From positions 1 through 5,473 of the forward strand of contig JAFAPG010000083.1 in the NCBI GenBank assembly GCA_019247235.1: a stretch of 5,473 nt of DNA, written 5' to 3'. Source of the stretch: Acidobacteriota bacterium (GTDB lineage Bacteria; Acidobacteriota; Terriglobia; Terriglobales; Acidobacteriaceae). The first letter of the stretch is position 1; every line of letters starts with the position of its first letter. Below the pieces are notes generated by a model that did not search any database, was not told where the DNA came from, and worked only from the letters and a program-made list of their open reading frames with translations. The position numbers and the translations under genes were made by a program. Of the stretch, positions 1 through 5,473 are shown piece by piece.

Positions 1-958
1 GGCCAAGCGGGATGACCGACATGAATGTGACCAGCCACAGTAAAATTCCACAACTGGCGGCCAGTTCTGGAGTGGCACGAAAGATGTGCTGGAGGGCGCT
101 GATGGTAGCCAGCTGGGATCCCCCACCCACTCCCGGAAGTTGTACGAGTGAGCCAATCATACTAGAGGCCATCAGCACAAAGACCTGTGGCACCTGTATG
201 TTAAGCGCCTGCTCTTGATAGGCCCCGGTCACCTGGTGGTAGGCCAGGGCAATAATGAACCACATGGCCACCGAGACCAGGGTAAGCTGCACCAGTTCAT
301 TAGCTCCATGAATAGTATTGAGACCAGTGCGAAACTCCCGAACACGGGCAGCAAGCTTAGATCCCCATCCCCGCGATTGGGCGGGGAACCTTTGTTCCAC
401 CCAGCGTGCAACAAGTTCGCCTTTCATGTTGATGATTCCTGCCACCACGGCCAAGCCGGCAACGACTCCCATCAAAAGCAAGCCACCTTCGCGAAAGCGG
501 CTGTAATAGGCAAGGTTTTTTAAGCCCGACGAGAGGAAAATAGCAGAAATCAGCAACAGGGCGAAGGCACCGATATCAAAGATGCGTTCGATGGTCCAAA
601 CCGCTAGCTGCGAAGAAAAAGAGAGTTCCTCCTTATGAGCGATCAGCAAAGGACGAATCATTTCCCCCGGCCGCCCTAGCAAAGCCAGCCCGGTAAACCC
701 GATGATAGTCGGAGCCAGTAGCCGGGCCGAGGTAGTGCGCTTCATGGGACGAAGAAAGATCCTCCAGCGCACGGCACGCAGCAGATAGGCGATGTAAGTG
801 AGCGCGATGCCTGCAAGAACGTGAATTCGTTGCACTTTGCGGGTTTGCGCAAGGAACACCCCCCAATCAAAATTTCGCCAGGTACGAAACTGGATATAGA
901 CCAGAACCAAGAGCAGAAAACCGGCCAGTGCGTATAAGAAAGGTCGTTTTGTCATCAT
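1..958 (-). CDS. Flippase-like integral membrane protein (LPG synthase TM / UPF0104 family), 3' end outside window
   Basis: Translating the minus strand from the ATG at 958 gives 319 codons with no stop before the window edge, so the C-terminus is missing. The protein is very hydrophobic, with an N-terminal helix at residues 7-22 and further helices near 46-61, 82-94, 129-144, 159-176, 224-241, 259-275 and 302-316. Family-like motifs are visible: RAVRWRIFL (61-69), GRPGEMIRP (95-103), ERIFDIGAF (124-132) and the glycine-rich PGVGGGSQLA (275-284). These match the lysylphosphatidylglycerol synthase transmembrane region / AglD-like family, whose members are usually 300-350 residues. The family is linked to moving or modifying lipid-linked substrates, but the substrate here cannot be read. 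There is no MprF-type C-terminal synthetase domain in the visible part. The start is the first of two adjacent ATGs (958, 955). It lies 16 nt after the transglycosylase stop with no clear Shine-Dalgarno sequence, suggesting translation within an operon. Confidence 0.85.
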   Translation of the reverse strand, partial: MMTKRPFLYALAGFLLLVLVYIQFRTWRNFDWGVFLAQTRKVQRIHVLAGIALTYIAYLLRAVRWRIFLRPMKRTTSARLLAPTIIGFTGLALLGRPGEMIRPLLIAHKEELSFSSQLAVWTIERIFDIGAFALLLISAIFLSSGLKNLAYYSRFREGGLLLMGVVAGLAVVAGIINMKGELVARWVEQRFPAQSRGWGSKLAARVREFRTGLNTIHGANELVQLTLVSVAMWFIIALAYHQVTGAYQEQALNIQVPQVFVLMASSMIGSLVQLPGVGGGSQLATISALQHIFRATPELAASCGILLWLVTFMSVIPLG

Positions 959-974
959 TGAGCGGTAGAACCCG

Positions 975-1805
975 CTAGTGCAAAGCAGCCTGCGGATTGG
1001 CGGAACTGGATGTGGTTGGCGCTTCCGAATTAGCTTGCTGCTGCTGGTGCTGATGCGCTCGGGTGATGTCGGTCGAATTGAGAAGAGCGGGTTTCGATTT
1101 CCGTGCCAACTGGGGATTTTGGGCTAACTTCTGGCGGTTGAAGTCGCGAATAATGCGAGCAACGTAGGCTTGGGTCTCCGAGTAAGGAGGAATGCCATGG
1201 TATTGATCGACACGCTTAGGACCGGCATTATAGGCCGCCAGCGCCTTGGCGACATCATAGTTGTACTTTTCCAGTAACTCGCGTAAATACCTGGTGCCGG
1301 CCTCAACATTGGCATTGGGATCGAACACATTTGCTACCCCTAACTGGGAGGCGGTTCCGGGCATCAACTGCATCAAACCCTGAGCTCCTTTCTTGGAGAC
1401 CGCGAATGGATGGAATCCACTCTCGGCCCGAATGACGCTAATGATGAAATCAGGATCGAGTTGATGACGTTCGCCCGCCCCGGCAACCAACTGGTTCAGC
1501 TGTTCGCGGCTGAGGGGGATGGCCGACGGCTTTCCCGTCACTGGTGACGGGAAAGCAGGTTCTGCTTTCGAAGGCAGGATTGGGGGCGCAGTGTCAATTT
1601 CGAATCGCTCGATTTGGTCGGTGGGAATCTCGATATAACCATTGGCGCTATCGCTCAAATACAGTCGAGTGACGGCCCCGAGTGCTTGACGATGCTCGTG
1701 ACGGATGGAATTGCCGTTACGCAGAATCGCCAACTCCGCGCCCCTGGCAAGCAGGGCTTCGGCCAGAACTGCGAGCACGAATACAAAGTGATATCGAGAC
1801 TTCAA
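975..1805 (-). CDS. Secreted lytic transglycosylase with SLT (family 1) domain
   Basis: A 276-residue protein that probably cleaves the MurNAc-GlcNAc bond of peptidoglycan in the periplasm. A signal peptide is visible: basic start KSRYH, hydrophobic core FVFVLAVLAEALLA, likely cleavage near ARG-AE (about residue 22). Residues 23-72 form a small, probably beta-rich module (RNGNSIRHEHR, TRLYL, YIEIPTDQIERFEID) that I do not recognise as a named domain. A proline-rich linker (73-97) follows. The SLT domain covers about 101-225 and shows the catalytic glutamate E128 in IRAESGFHP, the GLMQLMPGTA motif (143-152), the AYNAGP motif (191-196) and PYSETQAYV (207-215). The tail from 226 is polar and low in complexity (HQHQQQQ at 251-257). 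The start codon is TTG: an in-frame TGA three codons upstream rules out a longer protein, and the next candidate, GTG at codon 10, would remove the basic part of the signal peptide. It sits between the HAD and flippase genes in a likely operon. Confidence 0.92.
   Translation of the reverse strand: MKSRYHFVFVLAVLAEALLARGAELAILRNGNSIRHEHRQALGAVTRLYLSDSANGYIEIPTDQIERFEIDTAPPILPSKAEPAFPSPVTGKPSAIPLSREQLNQLVAGAGERHQLDPDFIISVIRAESGFHPFAVSKKGAQGLMQLMPGTASQLGVANVFDPNANVEAGTRYLRELLEKYNYDVAKALAAYNAGPKRVDQYHGIPPYSETQAYVARIIRDFNRQKLAQNPQLARKSKPALLNSTDITRAHQHQQQQANSEAPTTSSSANPQAALH
1529..1556. repeat. Perfect 13-bp inverted repeat with a 2-bp spacer, inside the transglycosylase gene
   Basis: The left arm GCTTTCCCGTCAC (1529-1541) and right arm GTGACGGGAAAGC (1544-1556) are exact reverse complements separated by TG. 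It encodes AFPSPVTGK in the linker between the N-terminal module and the SLT domain. In the transcript it could fold into a stem of about 12 bp with a 4-nt loop. No T-run follows in the direction of transcription, so it does not look like an intrinsic terminator. Function unknown. Confidence 0.9.
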
Positions 1806-1809
1806 TCGA

Positions 1810-1813
1810 CCTC
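1810..1813 (-). promoter_or_regulatory. Possible ribosome binding site of the transglycosylase gene
   Basis: GAGG on the minus strand lies 4 nt before the TTG start at 1805, closer than the usual 5-9 nt. It overlaps the in-frame TGA that blocks any upstream start. Together they support the TTG start, although the short spacing makes this an imperfect site. Confidence 0.4.
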
Positions 1814-1822
1814 AATCAAACC

Positions 1823-2692
1823 TTATCGGCCCGCCGGTGCCACAATGTGATCGACGGTACCCAGAACCTGAGCCAAGGCACTAGCCACCCCGTGCTGGTC
1901 ATTGGAGAGAGTAACCGGCCACCCTTGAGACTTCAACTCCTCCGATGCATTTCCCATGATAAATGGCAGTCCAGCGAAGGCAAGCATTTCCACATCATTA
2001 TAGTTGTCACCAATGGCCATGACCTGTTCGCGGGCTACCCCCCGATGCTCAGCCCAGCGCTTCAAAGCCTGACCTTTCGAGCAGCCACGATTAAGTATGT
2101 CGATAATGGTGAGATCGCGCGCCGGATATTCCGTGCGCAGGACAGTCAGTGAATCCCGGAGTTGGCTGCTCTTCAGAAGCTCGAGCGCCTGGCGCATGCT
2201 CTCCATGCTGCCGCAGAACATAGCCTGCACAGGATCGGTGACGAGCGCGTTCTCTAAGGGTATGACGAACTCCAAGAAAGCCTGATTTTGTTCCAGCCAG
2301 CGGCGGATGCTAAGGTTCAATTCATCCATGCGTTCAAGAACCACAGCCCCCTTGGTATCGCGATCGAAGGTAATCACCATGTGGCCGCGAAAGTCGCGCA
2401 TAATGGAACACAGCTGGCGGCAGGTCTGTCGCGGCAGGAGATCTTGGTGAAAAGATTCGCCGCAGAGGGAGCGAGTGATTGCACCATTCGAGCTAATCAG
2501 CCAGAGGTCAAAACCGAGCTGCTGGGCGATGGCGAGCGCAAAGCGATGGCGGCGGCCGGTCACGAGCACGATTTCAATGTCATGTTGGCGAGCCTTTCGC
2601 AAAGCTGCCAAATCGACAGTGGAGATGCGAAACTGAGAATTGAGTAGGGTGCCATCGATATCAATGGCAGCCAGGCGAACCGGCGGAGTCAC
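1823..2692 (-). CDS. Cof-type HAD-IIB family phosphatase
   Basis: A 289-residue cytoplasmic hydrolase of the haloacid dehalogenase superfamily, Cof/YidA-like subfamily IIB. Such enzymes usually dephosphorylate sugar phosphates or small phosphorylated metabolites with Mg2+. All four HAD motifs are present: motif I DIDGT with nucleophile D11 and acid/base D13, motif II TGRR at 45-48, motif III lysine K206 in CSKGQAL, and motif IV GDNYND at 228-233 with D229 and D233. SNG (68-70) and GLPFIMGNAS (241-250) are also typical of the subfamily, and the IIB cap would occupy about 85-190. Length is normal (about 260-290). The start is GTG at 2692. Upstream the frame is open to a TAG at 2774-2776 but holds no ATG, GTG in frame or TTG, so GTG is the only reasonable start. 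It is the first gene of the minus-strand cluster, ending 17 nt before the transglycosylase. The substrate cannot be predicted. Confidence 0.92.
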   Translation of the reverse strand: MTPPVRLAAIDIDGTLLNSQFRISTVDLAALRKARQHDIEIVLVTGRRHRFALAIAQQLGFDLWLISSNGAITRSLCGESFHQDLLPRQTCRQLCSIMRDFRGHMVITFDRDTKGAVVLERMDELNLSIRRWLEQNQAFLEFVIPLENALVTDPVQAMFCGSMESMRQALELLKSSQLRDSLTVLRTEYPARDLTIIDILNRGCSKGQALKRWAEHRGVAREQVMAIGDNYNDVEMLAFAGLPFIMGNASEELKSQGWPVTLSNDQHGVASALAQVLGTVDHIVAPAGR

Positions 2693-2699
2693 GCGCGAG

Positions 2700-2705
2700 A
2701 TTCTA
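2700..2705 (-). promoter_or_regulatory. Putative -10 element of the HAD-led operon (leaderless type)
   Basis: TAGAAT on the minus strand ends 7 nt before the GTG start at 2692, which would place transcription initiation at or next to the start codon. No Shine-Dalgarno sequence is present and no good -35 hexamer is visible about 17 bp upstream (CAGGCC there). It lies in the 111-bp divergent region 2693-2803. Confidence 0.5.
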
Positions 2706-2788
2706 CCATCGCCTGGGAGTACGGCCTGCGAGGGCTGGTCTTTTCCCCTCGGCTGTCGCCGGCCGGAATCAGGCTAAACCGTTTCTGC

Positions 2789-2794
2789 TATATT
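2789..2794 (+). promoter_or_regulatory. Putative -10 element of the TPR gene (leaderless type)
   Basis: TATATT ends 9 nt before the ATG at 2804, so a transcript starting about 7 nt downstream would have a leader of only 2-4 nt. The bases between (GCGCAAACT) contain no Shine-Dalgarno sequence. No consensus -35 is seen at the expected distance. Together with the TAGAAT on the other strand it makes the intergenic region a likely bidirectional promoter. Confidence 0.5.
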
Positions 2795-2803
2795 GCGCAA
2801 ACT

Positions 2804-3544
2804 ATGGGAGCGTTGTTTTCACTGCTATTTCCTTGGGGCTTGATTATTCAGGCGGTCGCCATCGTGCACTTTATTCGGCGCCGTCCCGACACTTATTGGC
2901 TATGGATAATTCTCTTGGGGGGAGGCTTGGGGGCTCTGGTCTATGTGGCTGCGGAAATTCTTCCTGATGCCGGACTGCTGCGCCACTCCTTCAAAGTGTT
3001 CCCCCGCCGGCGCCGCATGCGCGAGCTCGAAGCCATCATCCTGGACAATCCAGCGCCGGGCAATTACGAGGAACTGGCCGATTTATATCTGGAGGAGGGC
3101 AAGTATCAGCGCGCCCGCGACTGTTATGACAAAGCGATCTCCACCCGTATGGATTCTCCCGATGCCTTCTATCGTCGCGGGCTGGCGGAAATTGAACTGG
3201 GCGACTTCGCCGCCGCGAGCGGCGATCTTTCGCGGGTGGTGGCCAAAGATCCAGGCTATGACTTTCATCGCGCCGCAGGCCTTCTCGCTCACGCTTACGC
3301 CAAAACCGGGCAGAGCGAGAAAGCCTCTGCCCTCTTCGCCAAAACTACCCAGATCTCCACACTTTCTGAAACCTACTTGAATTACGCCATCTTCCTTGCT
3401 TCCCAAGGAGATCGCGCCGGGGCTCGGGAGTGGACCGAACGCGTCCTGGCGAAAAAACCGACTCTTCCGGGGTATCTGCGCCGTCGGGAACGCGTCTGGT
3501 TCCGCAAGGCCAAGGGTTTGCTGAAGCAGCTGCCTGCTTCCTAA
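2804..3544 (+). CDS. Membrane-anchored tetratricopeptide repeat protein
   Basis: A 246-residue protein. Two hydrophobic helices lie at about 8-24 and 31-53, joined by the short basic turn RRRPDT. This helical hairpin resembles the PLD-nuclease N-terminal type of membrane module, which is a resemblance only. A strongly basic stretch PRRRRMR (67-73) probably faces the cytoplasm. It is followed by about four TPR-like units: near 87-118 (NYEELADLYLEEGKYQRA), 119-151 (AFYRRGLAEIELGDF), 153-186 (AGLLAHAYAKTGQSEKA) and 188-220 (TYLNYAIFLASQGDRAGA). The C-terminus is again basic (RRRERVWFRKAKG). TPRs bind other proteins, so a scaffold or assembly role at the inner membrane is likely, with unknown partner. 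The ATG at 2804 is preferred because it gives the complete first membrane helix. It is divergent from the HAD gene and lies upstream of the threonine synthase-like gene in the same direction. Confidence 0.85.
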   Translation: MGALFSLLFPWGLIIQAVAIVHFIRRRPDTYWLWIILLGGGLGALVYVAAEILPDAGLLRHSFKVFPRRRRMRELEAIILDNPAPGNYEELADLYLEEGKYQRARDCYDKAISTRMDSPDAFYRRGLAEIELGDFAAASGDLSRVVAKDPGYDFHRAAGLLAHAYAKTGQSEKASALFAKTTQISTLSETYLNYAIFLASQGDRAGAREWTERVLAKKPTLPGYLRRRERVWFRKAKGLLKQLPAS

Positions 3545-3546
3545 CC

Positions 3547-3567
3547 AGGAGTACACTCGGTGCTCCT
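3547..3567 (+). terminator. Hairpin just after the TPR gene, possible terminator or 3'-end structure
   Basis: AGGAGTAC (3547-3554) pairs with GTGCTCCT (3560-3567) in an 8-bp stem with one G-T wobble and a 5-nt loop, starting 2 nt after the TPR stop codon. No T-run follows, so it is not a classic intrinsic terminator. It may stabilise the 3' end or act with Rho. Confidence 0.4.
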
Positions 3568-3626
3568 TCCAGGCTGCGATCGAGCAATTGTCCATTCACG
3601 CTCGGGCGAGGCTTGGCCCACGCTGC

Positions 3627-3632
3627 TACACT
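3627..3632 (+). promoter_or_regulatory. Putative -10 element of the threonine synthase-like gene (leaderless type)
   Basis: TACACT ends exactly 7 nt before the ATG at 3640, the same geometry as TAGAAT before the HAD start. No Shine-Dalgarno sequence stands before this ATG and no clear -35 is visible. It implies the gene can be transcribed independently of the TPR gene. Confidence 0.45.
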
Positions 3633-3639
3633 TTTGGCG

Positions 3640-4848
3640 ATGAGCGGAATTATTGGCCTTGAATGCACCAAATGTGGCGCCCAGGTCGCGCCGAGCGTAC
3701 CTCAGAACGTCTGCCCCAACGATGGGGGAATTTTGTTTGCTCGTTACGATCTCGAGCAGGTGAAGGAAAGCTTTACTTTGCCGGCGTTATCGGGAAGACC
3801 TGCCAGTTTGTGGCGCTACCGCGAAGTTCTCCCCCAGATTACGCCCGTGACCCTGGGAGAGGGGTACACTCCGCTTCTTCACAGCCGGGAGTGGGAGAAT
3901 CTGTGGATCAAAGAGGAAGGCCTCAATCCCACCGGTTCCTTCAAGGCCAGAGGTATTTCGCTGGCGGTGAGCGCGGCCAAAGCCTTTGGTTCAAAAAAGC
4001 TGGCCATGCCCTCGGCGGGAAATGCCGCCAGCGCGCTGGCGGCTTACGCCGCAGCTGCCGACCTCGAAGCCTACGTGTTCATGCCTCGCGATGTGCCTCG
4101 GGCCAATCTTCGGGAATGCGAACTCTATGGTGCCAAGATTACCCTGGTCGACGGGTTGATCAATGATTGCGCGCGGCTAGTGAGCGAAGGCAAAAAGCGG
4201 GAGGGATGGTTTGATGTTTCCACTCTGAAAGAGCCCTATCGAGTGGAAGGCAAAAAGACCATGGCCTATGAACTCTTCGAACAGTTGGGTGGAACCCTGC
4301 CGGATGCCATCATTTTTCCGAGTGGTGGCGGCGTGGGAGTCATTGCCATGTGGAAAGCCTTCGATGAGATGCAGAAGTTAGGGTGGATCAGGTCGCGACG
4401 CCCGCGGATGATCGCCGTCCAGGCGGAAGGGTGTGCCCCTCTGGTTCAAGCATGGAAGCAAGGGCGAGCGACGGTTGTACCGTGGACAGGGGCATCGACC
4501 ATTGCTGCCGGTCTGCGGGTGCCCCAGCCTTATGGTGATTACTTGGTCCTCGATATTCTTCGCCGCAGCCAAGGCCAGGCCATCGCCGTCAGCGAGGAGG
4601 AGATCAAACGCTCCATGCACGATTGGGCATGCCGGGAGGGAATCCTGGCATCACCGGAAGGAGCCTCAAGTCTGGCGGCGTATCGAAAACTGCTCGCCCA
4701 GGGTTCAGCCCCGGGAACTGGCTCGCTTGCTGAAACCGATCAGGTGGTTGCCTTTAACACTGGCACCGGCCTGAAATACTTAGACATTTTAGAGCTGCCC
4801 AAGCCTCCCGCTCGCCGTCAGATCGGAGGGCTGATCACCCCCTATTGA
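3640..4848 (+). CDS. thrC: Threonine synthase family PLP-dependent enzyme
   Basis: A 402-residue cytoplasmic fold-type II PLP enzyme. Threonine synthase converts O-phosphohomoserine to threonine, the last step of threonine biosynthesis. A short N-terminal zinc-ribbon-like segment has C9, C12 and C25, but D28 stands where a fourth cysteine would be expected (CPNDGG). The PLP lysine is K102 in NPTGSFKARG, PSAGNAASALAAYA (124-137) is the substrate/cofactor loop, and PSGGGVGV (227-234) is the glycine-rich phosphate-binding loop. STIAAGLRVP (286-295), SPEGASS (338-344) and FNTGTGLKY (372-380) also match the family. Many threonine synthases read FKDRG; A here replaces that D, so a related activity (threonine dehydratase-like or another phosphohomoserine-type lyase) cannot be excluded. 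The reading frame extends upstream to 3430, but that part overlaps the TPR gene and has no family features; the ATG at 3640 starts directly at the zinc-ribbon segment. No other threonine-pathway genes lie in the window. Confidence 0.85.
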   Translation: MSGIIGLECTKCGAQVAPSVPQNVCPNDGGILFARYDLEQVKESFTLPALSGRPASLWRYREVLPQITPVTLGEGYTPLLHSREWENLWIKEEGLNPTGSFKARGISLAVSAAKAFGSKKLAMPSAGNAASALAAYAAAADLEAYVFMPRDVPRANLRECELYGAKITLVDGLINDCARLVSEGKKREGWFDVSTLKEPYRVEGKKTMAYELFEQLGGTLPDAIIFPSGGGVGVIAMWKAFDEMQKLGWIRSRRPRMIAVQAEGCAPLVQAWKQGRATVVPWTGASTIAAGLRVPQPYGDYLVLDILRRSQGQAIAVSEEEIKRSMHDWACREGILASPEGASSLAAYRKLLAQGSAPGTGSLAETDQVVAFNTGTGLKYLDILELPKPPARRQIGGLITPY

Positions 4849-4858
4849 TGCACTCCGG

Positions 4859-4876
4859 GAAGGGGCTTCTAGTTTT
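4859..4876 (+). terminator. Weak terminator-like hairpin after the threonine synthase-like gene
   Basis: GAAG (4859-4862) pairs with CTTC (4866-4869) around a GGG loop, and a TTTT run follows at 4873-4876. The 4-5 bp stem is short, so termination here is only possible. It begins 10 nt after the stop codon in the 66-bp gap before the sensor gene. Confidence 0.25.
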
Positions 4877-4888
4877 CTCCGATGGTGC

Positions 4889-4894
4889 TAGAGT
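4889..4894 (+). promoter_or_regulatory. Possible extended -10 promoter of the LytS-like gene
   Basis: TGC directly precedes TAGAGT (4889-4894), giving a TGn-extended -10 shape. Transcription from it would leave a leader of about 13-14 nt before the ATG at 4915. No strong -35 is visible. GAGA at 4901-4904 could be a weak, rather distant ribosome binding site. Confidence 0.3.
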
Positions 4895-4914
4895 TTTCTT
4901 GAGACTTCTTCTTC

Positions 4915-5473
4915 ATGGACGAGCGGCTTAGCCTGATACTGATTAATCTCCTGGTGAAGCTCGGAGTGGCTGCTGCCATTGCCGCTGCTCTGGTCCGCTC
5001 GGTCGAATTCAAGTCGCTTTTGTTTCGAGAACATCGCTCCTTGCGCGACCGAGTCTATCTTGTCTTGTGGTTGGTACTTTCCGATTGGATCGGCAAAACA
5101 CTGGCTCAGGGACTATGGACAAAATTTGGTGCGACTACCGGCTTCACCGGCGATCTGTCGTTTGAGACCACGGTCCTGCTGGGGGCAATTGCCGGCCGAG
5201 TTGCCGGAGCCGCCGGTGGTGCACTGTTAGCCTTGCCCTTCCTACTGAACGGGTTGTGGCTGGTGCTGCCTTTCAATATCATCGTCGGCTTGATCGCCGG
5301 CCAGCTCAGGGAATTTACGCCGCATCAGGAAGAAGTATGGAATTTCTCGCCATTTAATTATTTGAGCATCTTGCGTTGGATCCGCCGCAGCGCGCCCCAG
5401 CCCAATTGGTTCGACTGGCAGATGATTTTCCTGCTCACCATCCTGTTCTTGCTCTTCGTCGAAGGCGAAGCCT
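4915..5473 (+). CDS. LytS-like sensor (5TM-LYT type) membrane region, probable histidine kinase, 3' end outside window
   Basis: The frame from the ATG at 4915 is open for 186 codons to the window edge. The visible part is almost entirely membrane domain: helices near residues 6-27, 47-60, 85-109, 111-130 (rich in Gly, Ala and Leu) and 167-182. LLGAIAGRVAGAAGGALLALP (broken here for reading: LLGAIAGRVAG at 87-97, AAGGALLALP at 98-107) followed by LPFNIIVGLIAGQLRE (118-133) resembles the Gly-rich LGxxxGRxxG...GxxAGxxR pattern of the 5TMR-LYT sensor domain. FNYLSILRWIRR (146-157) then leads to another helix. I recall similar N-termini in acidobacterial LytS-type histidine kinases, which pair with LytTR response regulators. 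The kinase domains would lie beyond the edge, so that function is inferred. The ATG gives a short polar N-terminus directly before the first helix. It follows the threonine synthase-like gene by 66 bp. Confidence 0.65.
   Translation, partial: MDERLSLILINLLVKLGVAAAIAAALVRSVEFKSLLFREHRSLRDRVYLVLWLVLSDWIGKTLAQGLWTKFGATTGFTGDLSFETTVLLGAIAGRVAGAAGGALLALPFLLNGLWLVLPFNIIVGLIAGQLREFTPHQEEVWNFSPFNYLSILRWIRRSAPQPNWFDWQMIFLLTILFLLFVEGEA

Noticed and set aside
215..523. Open frames at 215-523 (+) and 633-866 (-) in the left region
   Set aside because: They are other-frame shadows of the flippase-like gene, whose continuous 319-codon frame carries the family motifs.
1037..1059. CAG-rich run encoding the glutamine tract of the transglycosylase tail
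   Set aside because: Short low-complexity coding sequence in a polar tail; too short to be called a tandem repeat.
1682..2152. Open frame of 156 codons on the plus strand opposite the HAD and transglycosylase genes
   Set aside because: It is antisense to two genes with complete catalytic motifs and has no recognisable features itself. The same holds for 2288-2647.
2759..2766. Palindrome CCGGCCGG in the divergent intergenic region
   Set aside because: Eight-base GC palindromes are common in this base composition, and nothing else marks it as an operator.
3430..3639. In-frame upstream extension of the threonine synthase-like reading frame, starting at 3430
   Set aside because: It overlaps the TPR gene in another frame, its composition is unlike a protein domain, and the family homology begins at the ATG at 3640.
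4186..4257. 12-bp direct repeat GAAGGCAAAAAG at 4186-4197 and 4246-4257
   Set aside because: Both copies encode Glu-Gly-Lys-Lys in conserved enzyme sequence; lysine-rich codon use explains it.
4869..4899. Direct repeat CTAGTTTTCT / CTAGAGTTTTCT before the LytS-like gene
   Set aside because: It is imperfect and partly explained by T-rich intergenic sequence, so it was not called an operator.
4979..5230. Open frame of 83 codons in the right region
   Set aside because: It is a shadow of the LytS-like gene in another frame.

Overview
This window is compact chromosomal DNA of moderate GC content from a Gram-negative-type bacterium. It holds six protein genes and no RNA gene, CRISPR array or insertion sequence that I can recognise. 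Protein style suggests Acidobacteriota: the N-terminal module of the lytic transglycosylase, a two-helix TPR protein and the LytS-like sensor resemble proteins I recall from that phylum. This assignment is inference from memory and was not searched.

Layout: the left half is a minus-strand cluster read from about 2692 down to the left edge. It encodes a Cof-type HAD phosphatase, a secreted lytic transglycosylase and a flippase-like membrane protein that runs off the window. The gaps of 17 and 16 nt suggest one transcript. A 111-bp divergent intergenic region (2693-2803) separates it from the plus-strand genes: a membrane-anchored TPR protein, a threonine synthase-family PLP enzyme, and the membrane-sensing half of a LytS-like histidine kinase that runs off the right edge. 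Both edge genes remain open to the window boundary, so they are partial only because of the window. No gene-free stretch exceeds 111 bp.

Function: the transglycosylase and the flippase-like protein point to cell-envelope work, and a LytS-type sensor could also concern the envelope. The HAD phosphatase and threonine synthase look like ordinary metabolism. I see no convincing novel multi-gene system. The most interesting signals are regulatory or structural. Three genes (HAD, TPR, threonine synthase) have a TAnnnT -10-like hexamer 7-9 nt before the start codon and no Shine-Dalgarno sequence, which is the signature of leaderless transcripts. There is also a perfect 13-bp-arm palindrome inside the transglycosylase gene, in the linker between its two domains.
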